The notes beneath the pieces are model-generated. The model saw only the letters and a list, made by a program, of their open reading frames with translations, made no database searches and was not told the DNA's origin. The position numbers were made by a program, and so were the translations under genes. Shown here in pieces: positions 1 through 6,997 of a stretch of 15,773 nucleotides of DNA. Every line of letters begins with the position of its first letter. Positions within the stretch are counted from its first letter, which is position 1. The stretch covers positions 1 to 15,773 of the forward strand of contig CAYPWW010000059.1 in NCBI GenBank assembly GCA_964414555.1. The letters are read 5' to 3'. This DNA is from Litorimonas sp964414555. GTDB lineage: Bacteria; Pseudomonadota; Alphaproteobacteria; Caulobacterales; Maricaulaceae.

Positions 1-555
1 GGACATCGTGGCATTCAATGCGTCCAGATTCACGGACACATCTTTTACGGCGTCCCGGTAAGTGACTTGCCCGTCCACGATCGTCAGGCGGTCCAAAGCG
101 GGATCATAATCCGTATACCGGCCATCGCGCTTAAATGGTCCTGCGTCGGGCTTGGGTTTGGTGGGGTCTCCCACTGTCCAATTCGTTGTGCCATCTGCTC
201 GGCGCTCCAAAATGATTTTGGGATTTGTGAGCGTGAAGGCCGCCACTTCGACTCGTTTGGACAGCAGTGGCCACAGGCGGATGCGGGCTTCTAGGCTATC
301 GATATTGATAAAGTTTTCGCCATCAAACCCGTCTGCATTTGCGACTCGCACGCCTTGGGTTTTGGCGCGAATGACCGGAAATGTTGCGATTTCTATCCCG
401 TCGTCCAAAGTCACATCACGTAATAATGCGCGCGATAACTCGGCTTCGAGTCGCGTTTTATAGGCGCTATCGGGTACAAAACTTGGAATAATTGTCAGCG
501 CTGCGACTAGCAGAATAACGACGAGAGTCAGCGCAATCAGTAGCTTTTTCAACAT
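1..555 (-). CDS. AsmA-family envelope protein, N-terminal part (runs off window)
   Basis: This reading frame is open for 185 codons from an ATG at 553-555 and leaves the window at base 1, so only the N-terminus is visible. It opens with MLKKLLIALTLVVILL, a single membrane anchor over about residues 4-24. Next comes a periplasmic-type region with the pattern of AsmA domains: an early VTLDDG-like strand, an 'IDSLEARIRLWPLLS' stretch, and a later 'LTNPKIILERRADGTTNW' stretch. AsmA/TamB-like proteins are inner-membrane-anchored and are implicated in outer-membrane biogenesis and lipid transport; that role is family knowledge, not visible here. There is no strong ribosome binding site; an AAAGG lies about 12 bases upstream of the ATG. 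The gene diverges from the M48 peptidase gene. The family call is fairly sure; the subfamily and total length are unknown. Confidence 0.8.
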   Translation of the reverse strand, partial: MLKKLLIALTLVVILLVAALTIIPSFVPDSAYKTRLEAELSRALLRDVTLDDGIEIATFPVIRAKTQGVRVANADGFDGENFINIDSLEARIRLWPLLSKRVEVAAFTLTNPKIILERRADGTTNWTVGDPTKPKPDAGPFKRDGRYTDYDPALDRLTIVDGQVTYRDAVKDVSVNLDALNATMS

Positions 556-712
556 GTTGGGGTTCTGCCTTTGACTGGGTCAGCCTGTGTTCACGCACCT
601 TGGGATATGTGTGTTGAACCTTGCATGACTGCGTATGTTGGTGCCATGTTATCAATAATTCGCGGGTCTAGCACTGAGTTTATGCCAGCGTACCGAAAGA
701 CAGGAGCCTCCC
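556..712. promoter_or_regulatory. Divergent intergenic region (asmA-like / M48 peptidase)
   Basis: These 157 bases separate two divergent genes, so promoters for both should lie here. I found no convincing -35/-10 pair on either strand. The clear signal is an AGGAG at 702-706, six bases before the ATG of the M48 gene, which decides that start. Confidence 0.4.
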
Positions 713-1618
713 ATGTGTAACGACCCCTCTATCCACGGTCCAAAAGCCGCCCCGCACGAAGCCTTTATGCCGCGCCGGCGGATGCTCAAAGCGCTTGGCG
801 CAGGTGGCGCTGCTGCGACATTGGCTGCCTGTTCAACCAATCCTGAGACGGGTCGGAAACAATTTACAGGCTTCGCGCCTAGTAACCTCTCTGATGCGGC
901 GGCGTCGTCTTGGAATGAGATGAAGACAAAAATTCCGACGTCTAACGATCCGCGCTACACGCGACGCCTTGCCAATATTGGTGGCCGGATTTCACGCGGC
1001 GCAGGCCGAGGTGACCAAAAGTGGGACTATGAGGTCTTTGATACGGATGACAAAAACGCTTTCGTTCTGCCCGGTAACCGCGTCGGGTTTTATAAAGGCA
1101 TGATGGATTTCACAGATAATGATGACCAGATCGCAGGCATCATGGGTCATGAAGTCGGGCATATTTCTGGAAAGCATGCACAAGAGAGAATATCGCAACA
1201 AATGGCGGGACAGCTTGTGACTGTTGGCGGCACAATCATCGGCGGTAGCCAGATTTCTAAAAAATGTAGTCGCTATGAAGGCGCGCAGCGCAATGCCTGC
1301 CTGCGTTCGGCGCAGCAAAAGACCGCGGCCCTGCAACAAGCCCTTGGTCTTGGCGTACTTCTCGGCATTACATTGCCGTATAACCGCCGTCAGGAAGCTG
1401 AGTCTGATTTGCTTGGCGCGAACTACATGTATCGCGCAGGCTATGACACGCGTCAGTCGGTTAAGTTGTGGGAAAAGATGGCGGCAAATTCGACGAGCCG
1501 TCAGCCTTCGATCCTGTCTACTCACCCTGATCCTGCTTGGCGTGCGCAGAACCTGGCAGATTACATCACGCGTCAGGAAAAACTGGGTTCGCAGGGTTTC
1601 AAAAATATCCGCACCTAA
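713..1618 (+). CDS. M48-family zinc metallopeptidase, exported lipoprotein
   Basis: This 301-residue protein has the zinc-peptidase motif HEVGH at residues 146-150 (H146 and H150 as ligands, E147 catalytic). A downstream EAESD at 228-232 has the M48 form, and its first Glu probably supplies the third ligand. STHPD at 269-273 matches the conserved 'THP' element. M48 enzymes of this type (YcaL/LoiP/BepA-like) act in periplasmic protein quality control and often on outer-membrane proteins. Residues 20-40 hold PRRRMLK followed by a hydrophobic run and a lipobox LAAC, predicting a Tat-like signal and lipidation at C40. An AGGAG six bases upstream supports this ATG; a second ATG at 767 would still leave a complete signal peptide. 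An insert between the motifs contains two cysteines (C185, C196) that could form a disulphide. The gene appears monocistronic. The family is sure; the substrate is unknown. Confidence 0.9.
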   Translation: MCNDPSIHGPKAAPHEAFMPRRRMLKALGAGGAAATLAACSTNPETGRKQFTGFAPSNLSDAAASSWNEMKTKIPTSNDPRYTRRLANIGGRISRGAGRGDQKWDYEVFDTDDKNAFVLPGNRVGFYKGMMDFTDNDDQIAGIMGHEVGHISGKHAQERISQQMAGQLVTVGGTIIGGSQISKKCSRYEGAQRNACLRSAQQKTAALQQALGLGVLLGITLPYNRRQEAESDLLGANYMYRAGYDTRQSVKLWEKMAANSTSRQPSILSTHPDPAWRAQNLADYITRQEKLGSQGFKNIRT

Positions 1619-1642
1619 GCCGGACGTCTATCTGACATTTGC

Positions 1643-1673
1643 GACGGGAAAGGGCTTGCACCTTTTTCCCGTC
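1643..1673 (+). terminator. Hairpin after the M48 gene, possible terminator
   Basis: GACGGGAAAGG (1643-1653) can pair with CCTTT plus CCCGTC (1661-1673), giving an 11-bp stem with a two-T bulge and a 7-base loop. It lies 25 bases after the M48 stop and 30 bases before the tRNA. There is no T tract after the stem, so it is not a classical intrinsic terminator. It could instead be a transcript 3' end or processing structure. Confidence 0.35.
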
Positions 1674-1702
1674 TGCCCTAATTCGCGCTCACTAAGAGTT
1701 TA

Positions 1703-1779
1703 GCCGCCTTAGCTCAGTTGGTTAGAGCGCTGGTTTGTGGAACCAGAGGTCCTTGGTTCGAGACCAAGAGGCGGTACCA
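1703..1779 (+). tRNA. tRNA-His (anticodon GTG)
   Basis: A full cloverleaf can be drawn: acceptor 1703-1709 with 1769-1775, D arm GCTC/GAGC (1712-1715, 1725-1728), anticodon stem CTGGT/ACCAG (1730-1734, 1742-1746), and T stem CTTGG/CCAAG around loop TTCGAGA (1757-1763). The anticodon GTG at 1737-1739 reads histidine codons. CCA is encoded at 1777-1779. The base before position 1 is A (1702), so there is no encoded G-1. The first pair is G1:U72 (bases 1703 and 1775) and the discriminator is A73 (base 1776). Most bacterial tRNA-His genes have G-1 opposite C73. Loss of G-1 together with A73 is known from a large alphaproteobacterial clade that includes Caulobacter, so this is a lineage marker and not a defect. 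The gene stands alone between the M48 and DUF2336 genes. Confidence 0.96.
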
Positions 1780-1844
1780 TTTCCCCAAAATTATCAGCGT
1801 CTCTGCGGTTTGGTAAATCCCGCATTAACGATGTTCCGTCACAG

Positions 1845-1864
1845 TCGCGATACCTCTATCGCGA
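1845..1864. promoter_or_regulatory. Perfect 8-bp inverted repeat before the DUF2336 gene
   Basis: TCGCGATA (1845-1852) and TATCGCGA (1857-1864) are exact reverse complements separated by CCTC. The dyad ends eight bases before the ATG of the DUF2336 gene, where a ribosome binding site would normally lie. It could be a repressor operator, or an RNA hairpin limiting translation. The sequence shows the symmetry only; function is inferred. Confidence 0.45.
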
Positions 1865-1872
1865 AGTGAAAT

Positions 1873-3006
1873 ATGACCGCAAAACCTCAGCTCATTGACC
1901 GTCTCGGCCGCGCCACAATCCGACAGGCTCTTGGCGGAGAGACAGCCGAAGCGCGCGCCAATGCCGTCCAAGCGATTGGGCGTAGTTTACGGACCGCGCA
2001 GCTTTCTGATGCAGATCGGGCTTTTGCAACGACTCTGATGACCCGGATTTGCAAGGATGTGTCGGATCTCGTTCGACGCGCCTTAGCTGTCACCTTGCGG
2101 AATTCGCCCGAACTCCCCCGCGAACTCGCATTGGCTTTGATCGCCGATATCGATTCTATTGCTGTGCCGATCCTCGAATCATCACCCGTTCTAACGGATG
2201 AAGACCTCGTCGATGTTCTAAACTCTAAAGCTGCGAAGAAGGTGCGAGCCATTGCACAGCGCAAGACGCTGTCCCTGCACGTCACGCAAGCCATCGTTAG
2301 TTTTGGCGACAGTGCTGCAACGGCGGCTGTCGCAGCGAATGACAGTGCGCTGATTTCGCCGCAGACGGCAGAGCTGATCGCAGAGATGCATGCGGATGAT
2401 GATCTGATCCGCGAAGCGGCGCTTTCGCGCCATGACATGCCGCCAGCGGTTATCGAGAAACTCATTGATCACAGTACGCGCAAACTAGACGTCAATCTCA
2501 AGACCTATCCCGGCATGACTGAGGGTCGCGCCGCGCGGATCACCAACGCGACCGCAGAACGCGCACGAAGCTATGTTGTGACGGACGCTTGGCCCGATGA
2601 TCGCCTGCGTGATTATGCGCGGTCATTGGATAAGTCGGGCAAGCTGACGCCAAGTTTGCTTCTGCGGGCAGCAGGACGCGGCGATATTCGATTTGTTGTC
2701 GCGGGATTATCTGTTTTGGGCGGGCAAACCCCAGCTAAAACGCGGTTGATGCTGATGTCTGGCGGGCCTTTGGGCGCGCGGGCTGCGACGGTACGGGCGC
2801 GTTTTAGCCCCGCGCAGACGCATATGCTGACGACGGCGGTTAGTCTTTACAAACAGGTTGAGCGCGAAGCGATCCCTCGGACGCCGTCGCAAATGCAGCG
2901 GCGTTTGGCCGAACGGCTTTTGACGAGCGAGATCGAGATGAGCGAGGCCGCAGAGGCTGAGTTGATGGATTTGCTCGACGCGCACGGACGTCCGCAACTC
3001 GTCTAG
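1873..3006 (+). CDS. DUF2336 domain-containing protein
   Basis: This 377-residue, mostly helical protein has the look of the alphaproteobacterial DUF2336 (COG5330) family. Its N-terminal half repeats short helix pairs resembling HEAT repeats, for example 'DRAFATTLMTRICKDVSDLV' near residue 48, then segments containing 'LRNSPELPRELALALI', 'AIAQRKTLSLHVTQAIV' and 'ALSRHDMPPAVIEKLI'. There is no signal peptide, membrane segment or catalytic motif, so it is probably a cytoplasmic scaffold or regulatory protein. The family has no general biochemical assignment that I can cite. The ATG at 1873 has only a weak GAAG-like ribosome binding site and sits just after the perfect dyad at 1845-1864. Its TAG overlaps the NAD kinase stop on the other strand. 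The family is likely; the function is unknown. Confidence 0.8.
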   Translation: MTAKPQLIDRLGRATIRQALGGETAEARANAVQAIGRSLRTAQLSDADRAFATTLMTRICKDVSDLVRRALAVTLRNSPELPRELALALIADIDSIAVPILESSPVLTDEDLVDVLNSKAAKKVRAIAQRKTLSLHVTQAIVSFGDSAATAAVAANDSALISPQTAELIAEMHADDDLIREAALSRHDMPPAVIEKLIDHSTRKLDVNLKTYPGMTEGRAARITNATAERARSYVVTDAWPDDRLRDYARSLDKSGKLTPSLLLRAAGRGDIRFVVAGLSVLGGQTPAKTRLMLMSGGPLGARAATVRARFSPAQTHMLTTAVSLYKQVEREAIPRTPSQMQRRLAERLLTSEIEMSEAAEAELMDLLDAHGRPQLV

Positions 3007-3785
3007 GTCGCGAACTGCTCCTGCAGGATTTTCTCATCCAAGCCATGATGTGCGTCGAACAGCATGTTCAACGTTGTTCCGTGGTCCTGTGAAATCTCGA
3101 CAGAGAGTATGTCACGCACATCGGAATTATCTGCAGAGGCAGAGACGGGTCGTTTTGCCGGATCAATTACATCAAACCGTACCTTGGCTTTGCCGGACAA
3201 TAGCGCCCCGCGCCAACGCCGCGGCCGGAAGGCACTAATCGGGGTGAGGGCGAGGACATCCGCACCCAACGGGATCACGGGCCCATGCGCCGAGAGGTTA
3301 TAGGCCGTTGATCCAACCGGCGTTGCCAGCAGCACACCATCCGCGATCAATCGTGCAATCCGTTCGCGTCCATCGACGCTGACCTTGATATGTGCGGCTT
3401 GTTGCGTTTGCCGGAATAGCGAGACCTCATTGAAGGCTGTGTCCTCAAATGATCCCCCCACGGCTTCCGCTTTCATCTTCAGCGGATGGACGGGGGTGAG
3501 TGTGGCTTTTTCCAAGCGTTCGAGCAGCCCTTCGACGCTATAATCATTCATCAGAAAGCCAATTGTGCCCTTATTCATTCCATAGATCGGCAGGCCGCGT
3601 TGCAGCAGTGGGAGGTAGCGCCGCAGCGTTTCGAGCATAAAACCGTCGCCGCCCAATGGCACAATTACATCGGCATCCGCTGCGTCCACATTGCCATAGC
3701 GCGAAGATAGCTCGGCAAGCGCCTGTTTTGCATTGGATTTTTCAGAGCATATGAATGCAATGCGTGTATAAGACGACTTTCCCAT
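3003..3785 (-). CDS. nadK: NAD kinase
   Basis: The product phosphorylates NAD to NADP, the cell's only route to NADP, in the cytoplasm. The 260-residue protein has the catalytic GGDG motif (45-48, D47), a GMNKGTIGFL stretch (69-78), the 'FNE' nucleotide-binding element (N119, E120) and the signature STAYNLSAHGP (159-169). The length is near the low end for the family and fits the compact alphaproteobacterial type. The start ATG at 3783-3785 has no strong ribosome binding site. It is divergent from an outer-membrane protein gene and convergent with the DUF2336 gene, sharing the four bases CTAG for both stops. The assignment is firm. Confidence 0.95.
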   Translation of the reverse strand: MGKSSYTRIAFICSEKSNAKQALAELSSRYGNVDAADADVIVPLGGDGFMLETLRRYLPLLQRGLPIYGMNKGTIGFLMNDYSVEGLLERLEKATLTPVHPLKMKAEAVGGSFEDTAFNEVSLFRQTQQAAHIKVSVDGRERIARLIADGVLLATPVGSTAYNLSAHGPVIPLGADVLALTPISAFRPRRWRGALLSGKAKVRFDVIDPAKRPVSASADNSDVRDILSVEISQDHGTTLNMLFDAHHGLDEKILQEQFAT

Positions 3786-3794
3786 TTCGACGCT

Positions 3795-3827
3795 TTAACT
3801 TTGACCTCGGCATGAGGCAAAGCTTAA
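3795..3827. promoter_or_regulatory. Imperfect dyad in the nadK / outer-membrane protein divergent region
   Basis: Nested arms TTAA, CTTTG and CCTC (3795-3808) are mirrored by GAGG, CAAAG and TTAA (3814-3827) around the centre GGCAT. One extra base on each side breaks the register. It lies 10 bases upstream of the nadK start and 24 bases before the preferred start of the + strand gene, so one protein bound here could affect both. No regulator can be named. Confidence 0.35.
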
Positions 3828-3850
3828 TCTTCGCGCGTAATGGGGGCGCG

Positions 3851-4654
3851 ATGAAACGATGGGCGATATATGCCTGTGCGATGGCATGGGTCATACTGCG
3901 CAGTATCAGCGCAGAGGCGGCGGCGTGGAATCAGTCGGACCGCGATGGGTTGTTCATTTTTGGCTCTAACTTGACGCAAGCATCTGAGTTCTTCGACGAT
4001 GATTTGAATGCCGTTCCCCTGTCTGAGTTCGAAAAAACCGAGGTTCGGGCCTATCTCGAATATGGTATAGCGCGCAAACTCACGCTCGTTGGGAATACCG
4101 CTTGGCAACAGATTTCCTTTGAACAAGAGGCGGTCTCCTTCAAATTTACAGGATTAGATCAGACGGAACTTGGCTTGCAATATGAACTCGCGCGTCGAGA
4201 GGGCCTCGCGGCGTCTTTGCGAGCTAGCTATGTTATCGATGGGGGCCCGGATACGACCTTAGTCGATGTCTTGCCCGGCGGGGACGCGATAGAGTTGCGC
4301 GCCTTGCTCGGACAAAGCCGCGAAACCTTGCTGGGTGATCTATTCTATGATGTACAAATCGCTGCCAGAACGCGAGACTTTGATCGGATCGACAGTCTCC
4401 ACGGTGATTGGACGTTGGGATATAAACCAACGCATCGAAATATGGTTCTGGTGCAGGGCTTTACGAATTACGCGCCCAAAGACCGGATACAGGACTTCAA
4501 AATCAATCCGCAGCTACAGGTGACGGGCAAGTTGTCCTATGCGCGACAGGTCACGCCGGGGCGTTGGATACAGATTGGGCTAGAGCGTACAATGGTGGGC
4601 CGAAATATCGTGCGCGAAACAACGCTCGCGACAGGGATCTGGACGGAGTTTTAG
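3851..4654 (+). CDS. Predicted outer-membrane beta-barrel protein, unknown function
   Basis: Starting at the ATG at 3851 gives 267 residues beginning with MKRWAIYACAMAWVIL, a typical signal peptide with likely cleavage after AEA near residue 19. Two earlier in-frame ATGs (3755 and 3812) would bury this signal behind extra residues, and 3755 also overlaps nadK; a G-rich run (3842-3846) precedes 3851. The mature protein alternates short polar and hydrophobic stretches, many with aromatic residues, as in transmembrane beta strands ('VRAYLEYGIARKLTLVGN', 'TELGLQYELARR', 'IQIGLERTMVGR'). It ends in Phe, the usual last residue of outer-membrane barrels recognised by BamA. I do not recognise the family. 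Its stop overlaps that of the convergent cytochrome gene. Export is fairly sure; the barrel is likely. Confidence 0.7.
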   Translation: MKRWAIYACAMAWVILRSISAEAAAWNQSDRDGLFIFGSNLTQASEFFDDDLNAVPLSEFEKTEVRAYLEYGIARKLTLVGNTAWQQISFEQEAVSFKFTGLDQTELGLQYELARREGLAASLRASYVIDGGPDTTLVDVLPGGDAIELRALLGQSRETLLGDLFYDVQIAARTRDFDRIDSLHGDWTLGYKPTHRNMVLVQGFTNYAPKDRIQDFKINPQLQVTGKLSYARQVTPGRWIQIGLERTMVGRNIVRETTLATGIWTEF

Positions 4655-5103
4655 GGCGTTTCCGGTTTAGGCGTCGTTTCCGCGCGCAGATATGCCTGTA
4701 CCGCGTCACGATCTTCCTGTTTCTTCAACCCGATGAAGGTCATCTTATTGCCGGGCATATATTCTGACGGTTTCTTCAAATAGCCGTCCATGGTGTCTTC
4801 GGTCCAAGTAATGCCCGACGCCAACATGGCTTTGGAATAGGCAAAGCCCTCTTTTTCGCCAGCTTGCGCGCCATAAATCGCCCAGAGGTTTGGTCCGACC
4901 TTGTTTCGACCCTCTTGGTCGAGCGTGTGACAGGCGCGACAGCGCTTATAGATTTTCGCCCCTCGCTCTTCGAGGCTCATCGGGGCCGCAGGTGCCGTGT
5001 TCACGGGAAGCGCTTCAGCCTTTTTCGGCGGCGGCATGTCTGTCTCTGCGCCAGAGCAGGCAGCGATGAAGAAAACGGGGAGGAGAAGCGCGATCTGTTT
5101 CAT
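4651..5103 (-). CDS. Class I c-type cytochrome, predicted lipoprotein
   Basis: This 150-residue protein carries one haem-binding motif CRACH (C55, C58, H59) and a likely axial methionine M121 in 'YMPGNKM', the layout of small class I cytochromes c. Elements VGPNLW (69-74) and GFAYSKAM (86-93) match that fold. The N-terminus is a short hydrophobic stretch ending in the lipobox IAAC, predicting lipidation at C16. A Pro/Ala-rich linker (about residues 23-42) then separates the anchor from the haem domain. It probably carries electrons on the periplasmic side of the membrane, between respiratory complexes; its partner is not shown. There is no strong ribosome binding site at 5103. It is divergent from an acyl-CoA dehydrogenase gene and overlaps the stop of the outer-membrane protein gene. 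Confidence 0.9.
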   Translation of the reverse strand: MKQIALLLPVFFIAACSGAETDMPPPKKAEALPVNTAPAAPMSLEERGAKIYKRCRACHTLDQEGRNKVGPNLWAIYGAQAGEKEGFAYSKAMLASGITWTEDTMDGYLKKPSEYMPGNKMTFIGLKKQEDRDAVQAYLRAETTPKPETP

Positions 5104-5238
5104 GTCGCTTTGGTGCTGGATTCTCTCGGAACGTTCAAGTTGTTATTCCGCCGCATTTCACTGTTTAACGCGTCGATTTGGCCCTTATATCTCCGCCGCG
5201 CGCGTGCCATATCGCTCGTGATAACGAATGAGGCCACA
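5104..5238. promoter_or_regulatory. Divergent region between cytochrome c and acyl-CoA dehydrogenase genes
   Basis: These 135 bases must hold the promoters of both divergent genes. I see no confident -35/-10 pair. TGAGG at 5229-5233, five bases before the ATG at 5239, is a good ribosome binding site and sets the dehydrogenase start; the frame stays open for 125 more codons upstream, but only across the cytochrome gene on the other strand. Confidence 0.4.
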
Positions 5239-6975
5239 ATGACTTTTCAGCCACCTGTCAATGCGATGCAGTTTCTCTTGCGCCACGGCGTCGATCTCGA
5301 CGCGATTGTCGCACAAGATAAATATGCAGATACGAATGATGAGTTGATCTCTGACATCCTTAACGGGGCCGCTGTTTTTGCGCGCGACGTGATTGCGCCG
5401 ACGAACTGGGACGGGGATCAAAATCCGGCCACTTTGGAAGGGCGCGATGTCACGGCGTCCCCTGGCTTCAAAGAGGCCTATCACGCTTTTGTCGAAAGCG
5501 GCTGGCAGAGCCTCGCTATGCCGACCGATATTGGTGGGATGGGTCTGCCGACGGTTGTGTCTGTGGCGACGAATGAGATGATCTATGCGGCGAATATGGC
5601 ATTGGGCCTGTGCCCTATGCTGACGTCGTCAGCGACTAGCGCGATTGCTGCCCATGCGTCCGACGCTTTGAAAGCGACCTATATTCCTAAGATGATCAAC
5701 GGTGAATGGACGGGCGCGATGTGTCTGACCGAGCCGCAGGCAGGCTCAGACCTCGGCCCTGTGCGGACCAAGGCCGAAGATAATGGCGATGGCACTTATT
5801 CGATCACAGGCCAGAAAATCTACATCACTTGGGGCGATCACGATTGCGCCGATAATATTATCCATCTCGTCCTCGCGCGTTTGCCCGATGCACCGGAAGG
5901 ATCGCGCGGGATCTCGCTCTTCCTGTGTCCGAAATATTTCGTGAATGAAGATGGTAGTCTCGGCGAGCGCAATGGATTCTCCCCGATTGGGCTAGAGCAT
6001 AAGCTTGGCATTCACGGCAGCCCGACTTGCGTCATGGAATTTGACAATGCCCAAGGCTGGCTCGTTGGCGAAGTGAACCGTGGCCTCGCCTGCATGTTCA
6101 CCATGATGAATGAAGCGCGCTTGTTTGTGGGCGTGCAAGGTGTCGCGGTGGGTGAGCGTGCCTATCAGGCCGCGCTGGATTACGCCCATGACCGCGTGCA
6201 GGGCACGCCGCCGGGCGAAGAACCCGGCGCGCCGATTGTGCATCACCCGGATGTGCGCCGCATGTTGATTGATATGAAATCTCGCCTGATGGGCGCGCGC
6301 GCGATTGCGATGGCCACAGCGGCGGCAGATGATCTCGGCGCACACAAGCGCGCGGCGCTGCTCACGCCGATCACGAAATCTTATGGCTCTGATTTGGGCG
6401 TGGATGTCGCGTCTATTGGGGTGCAAGTTCACGGCGGTATGGGCTTTGTCGAAGAAACCGGCGCGGCCCAGCATCTGCGCGACTCGCGCATCGCCCCGAT
6501 TTATGAAGGCACGAATGGCATTCAGGCCATGGACTTGGTCGGCCGTAAGCTCCGCCGCGATGGCGGTGAGGAGATGCGCGCCCTGATCGCTGACCTGAAA
6601 GCGATCAAAGACTTGGCCGCGCAAAGCTCAGGTGAGGGGCAGGCGGATTTGCAAGTCTGCGTCAAAGCTCTCGATACAGGCATTGAAACGCTCTCAACCG
6701 CGACAGATATCCTGCTGAATGCCAAGGAAGATCACGCGTTATCCGTGGCGACACCTTATTTGACGCTCTGTGGCCATGTGCTGTCTGGGGCATTGCTGCT
6801 CAAAGCCGTCGCGCACGGGCAGAATGCAGGTGACGCACTCGCTGGAAATATGGCGAGCCTTGCGCGTTACCATGCGCTTTCCGTCATGCCGCGCGCGCAG
6901 GCGCAGCTCGATTTTATTCGCGCAGGCGCCAACACGGTGTTCGATTTCCCAATGGCGCAACTTGCAGACCTCTAG
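5239..6975 (+). CDS. Acyl-CoA dehydrogenase, long form with N- and C-terminal extensions
   Basis: This flavoenzyme should oxidise an acyl-CoA to the 2,3-enoyl-CoA and pass electrons to ETF. At 578 residues it is far longer than the roughly 380-residue basic type. It matches the family with an N-terminal extra helix domain ('PPVNAMQFLL' near residue 5) and a C-terminal extension, which includes DmdC and several FadE-like enzymes. The flavin-site signature CLTEPQAGSD is present, as is IYEGTNGIQ with E423 as the likely catalytic base. Start 5239 is chosen for its TGAGG ribosome binding site and because family members begin near this point. panB follows after 22 bases, so the two may be co-transcribed. 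Substrate cannot be told from sequence; medium or long acyl chains, or methylthiopropionyl-CoA, are all possible. Confidence 0.92.
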   Translation: MTFQPPVNAMQFLLRHGVDLDAIVAQDKYADTNDELISDILNGAAVFARDVIAPTNWDGDQNPATLEGRDVTASPGFKEAYHAFVESGWQSLAMPTDIGGMGLPTVVSVATNEMIYAANMALGLCPMLTSSATSAIAAHASDALKATYIPKMINGEWTGAMCLTEPQAGSDLGPVRTKAEDNGDGTYSITGQKIYITWGDHDCADNIIHLVLARLPDAPEGSRGISLFLCPKYFVNEDGSLGERNGFSPIGLEHKLGIHGSPTCVMEFDNAQGWLVGEVNRGLACMFTMMNEARLFVGVQGVAVGERAYQAALDYAHDRVQGTPPGEEPGAPIVHHPDVRRMLIDMKSRLMGARAIAMATAAADDLGAHKRAALLTPITKSYGSDLGVDVASIGVQVHGGMGFVEETGAAQHLRDSRIAPIYEGTNGIQAMDLVGRKLRRDGGEEMRALIADLKAIKDLAAQSSGEGQADLQVCVKALDTGIETLSTATDILLNAKEDHALSVATPYLTLCGHVLSGALLLKAVAHGQNAGDALAGNMASLARYHALSVMPRAQAQLDFIRAGANTVFDFPMAQLADL

Positions 6976-6997
6976 GTCTTTGGCCTAAGGGGCTGAC

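Noticed and set aside
2986..2995. 10-base palindrome CGGACGTCCG near the DUF2336 stop
   Set aside because: It lies inside coding sequence, and palindromes this short are expected by chance in 16 kb of GC-rich DNA.
3755..3850. Longer N-terminus of the outer-membrane protein
   Set aside because: The two upstream ATGs would place 13 or 32 residues before a good signal peptide, and the first overlaps nadK.
4864..5238. 125 extra in-frame codons before the acyl-CoA dehydrogenase
   Set aside because: They run antisense across the cytochrome c gene, lack family similarity, and the ATG at 5239 has a good ribosome binding site.
5992..6624. 210-codon open frame on the minus strand
   Set aside because: It is antisense to the acyl-CoA dehydrogenase catalytic region and shows an Arg/His-rich shadow composition.
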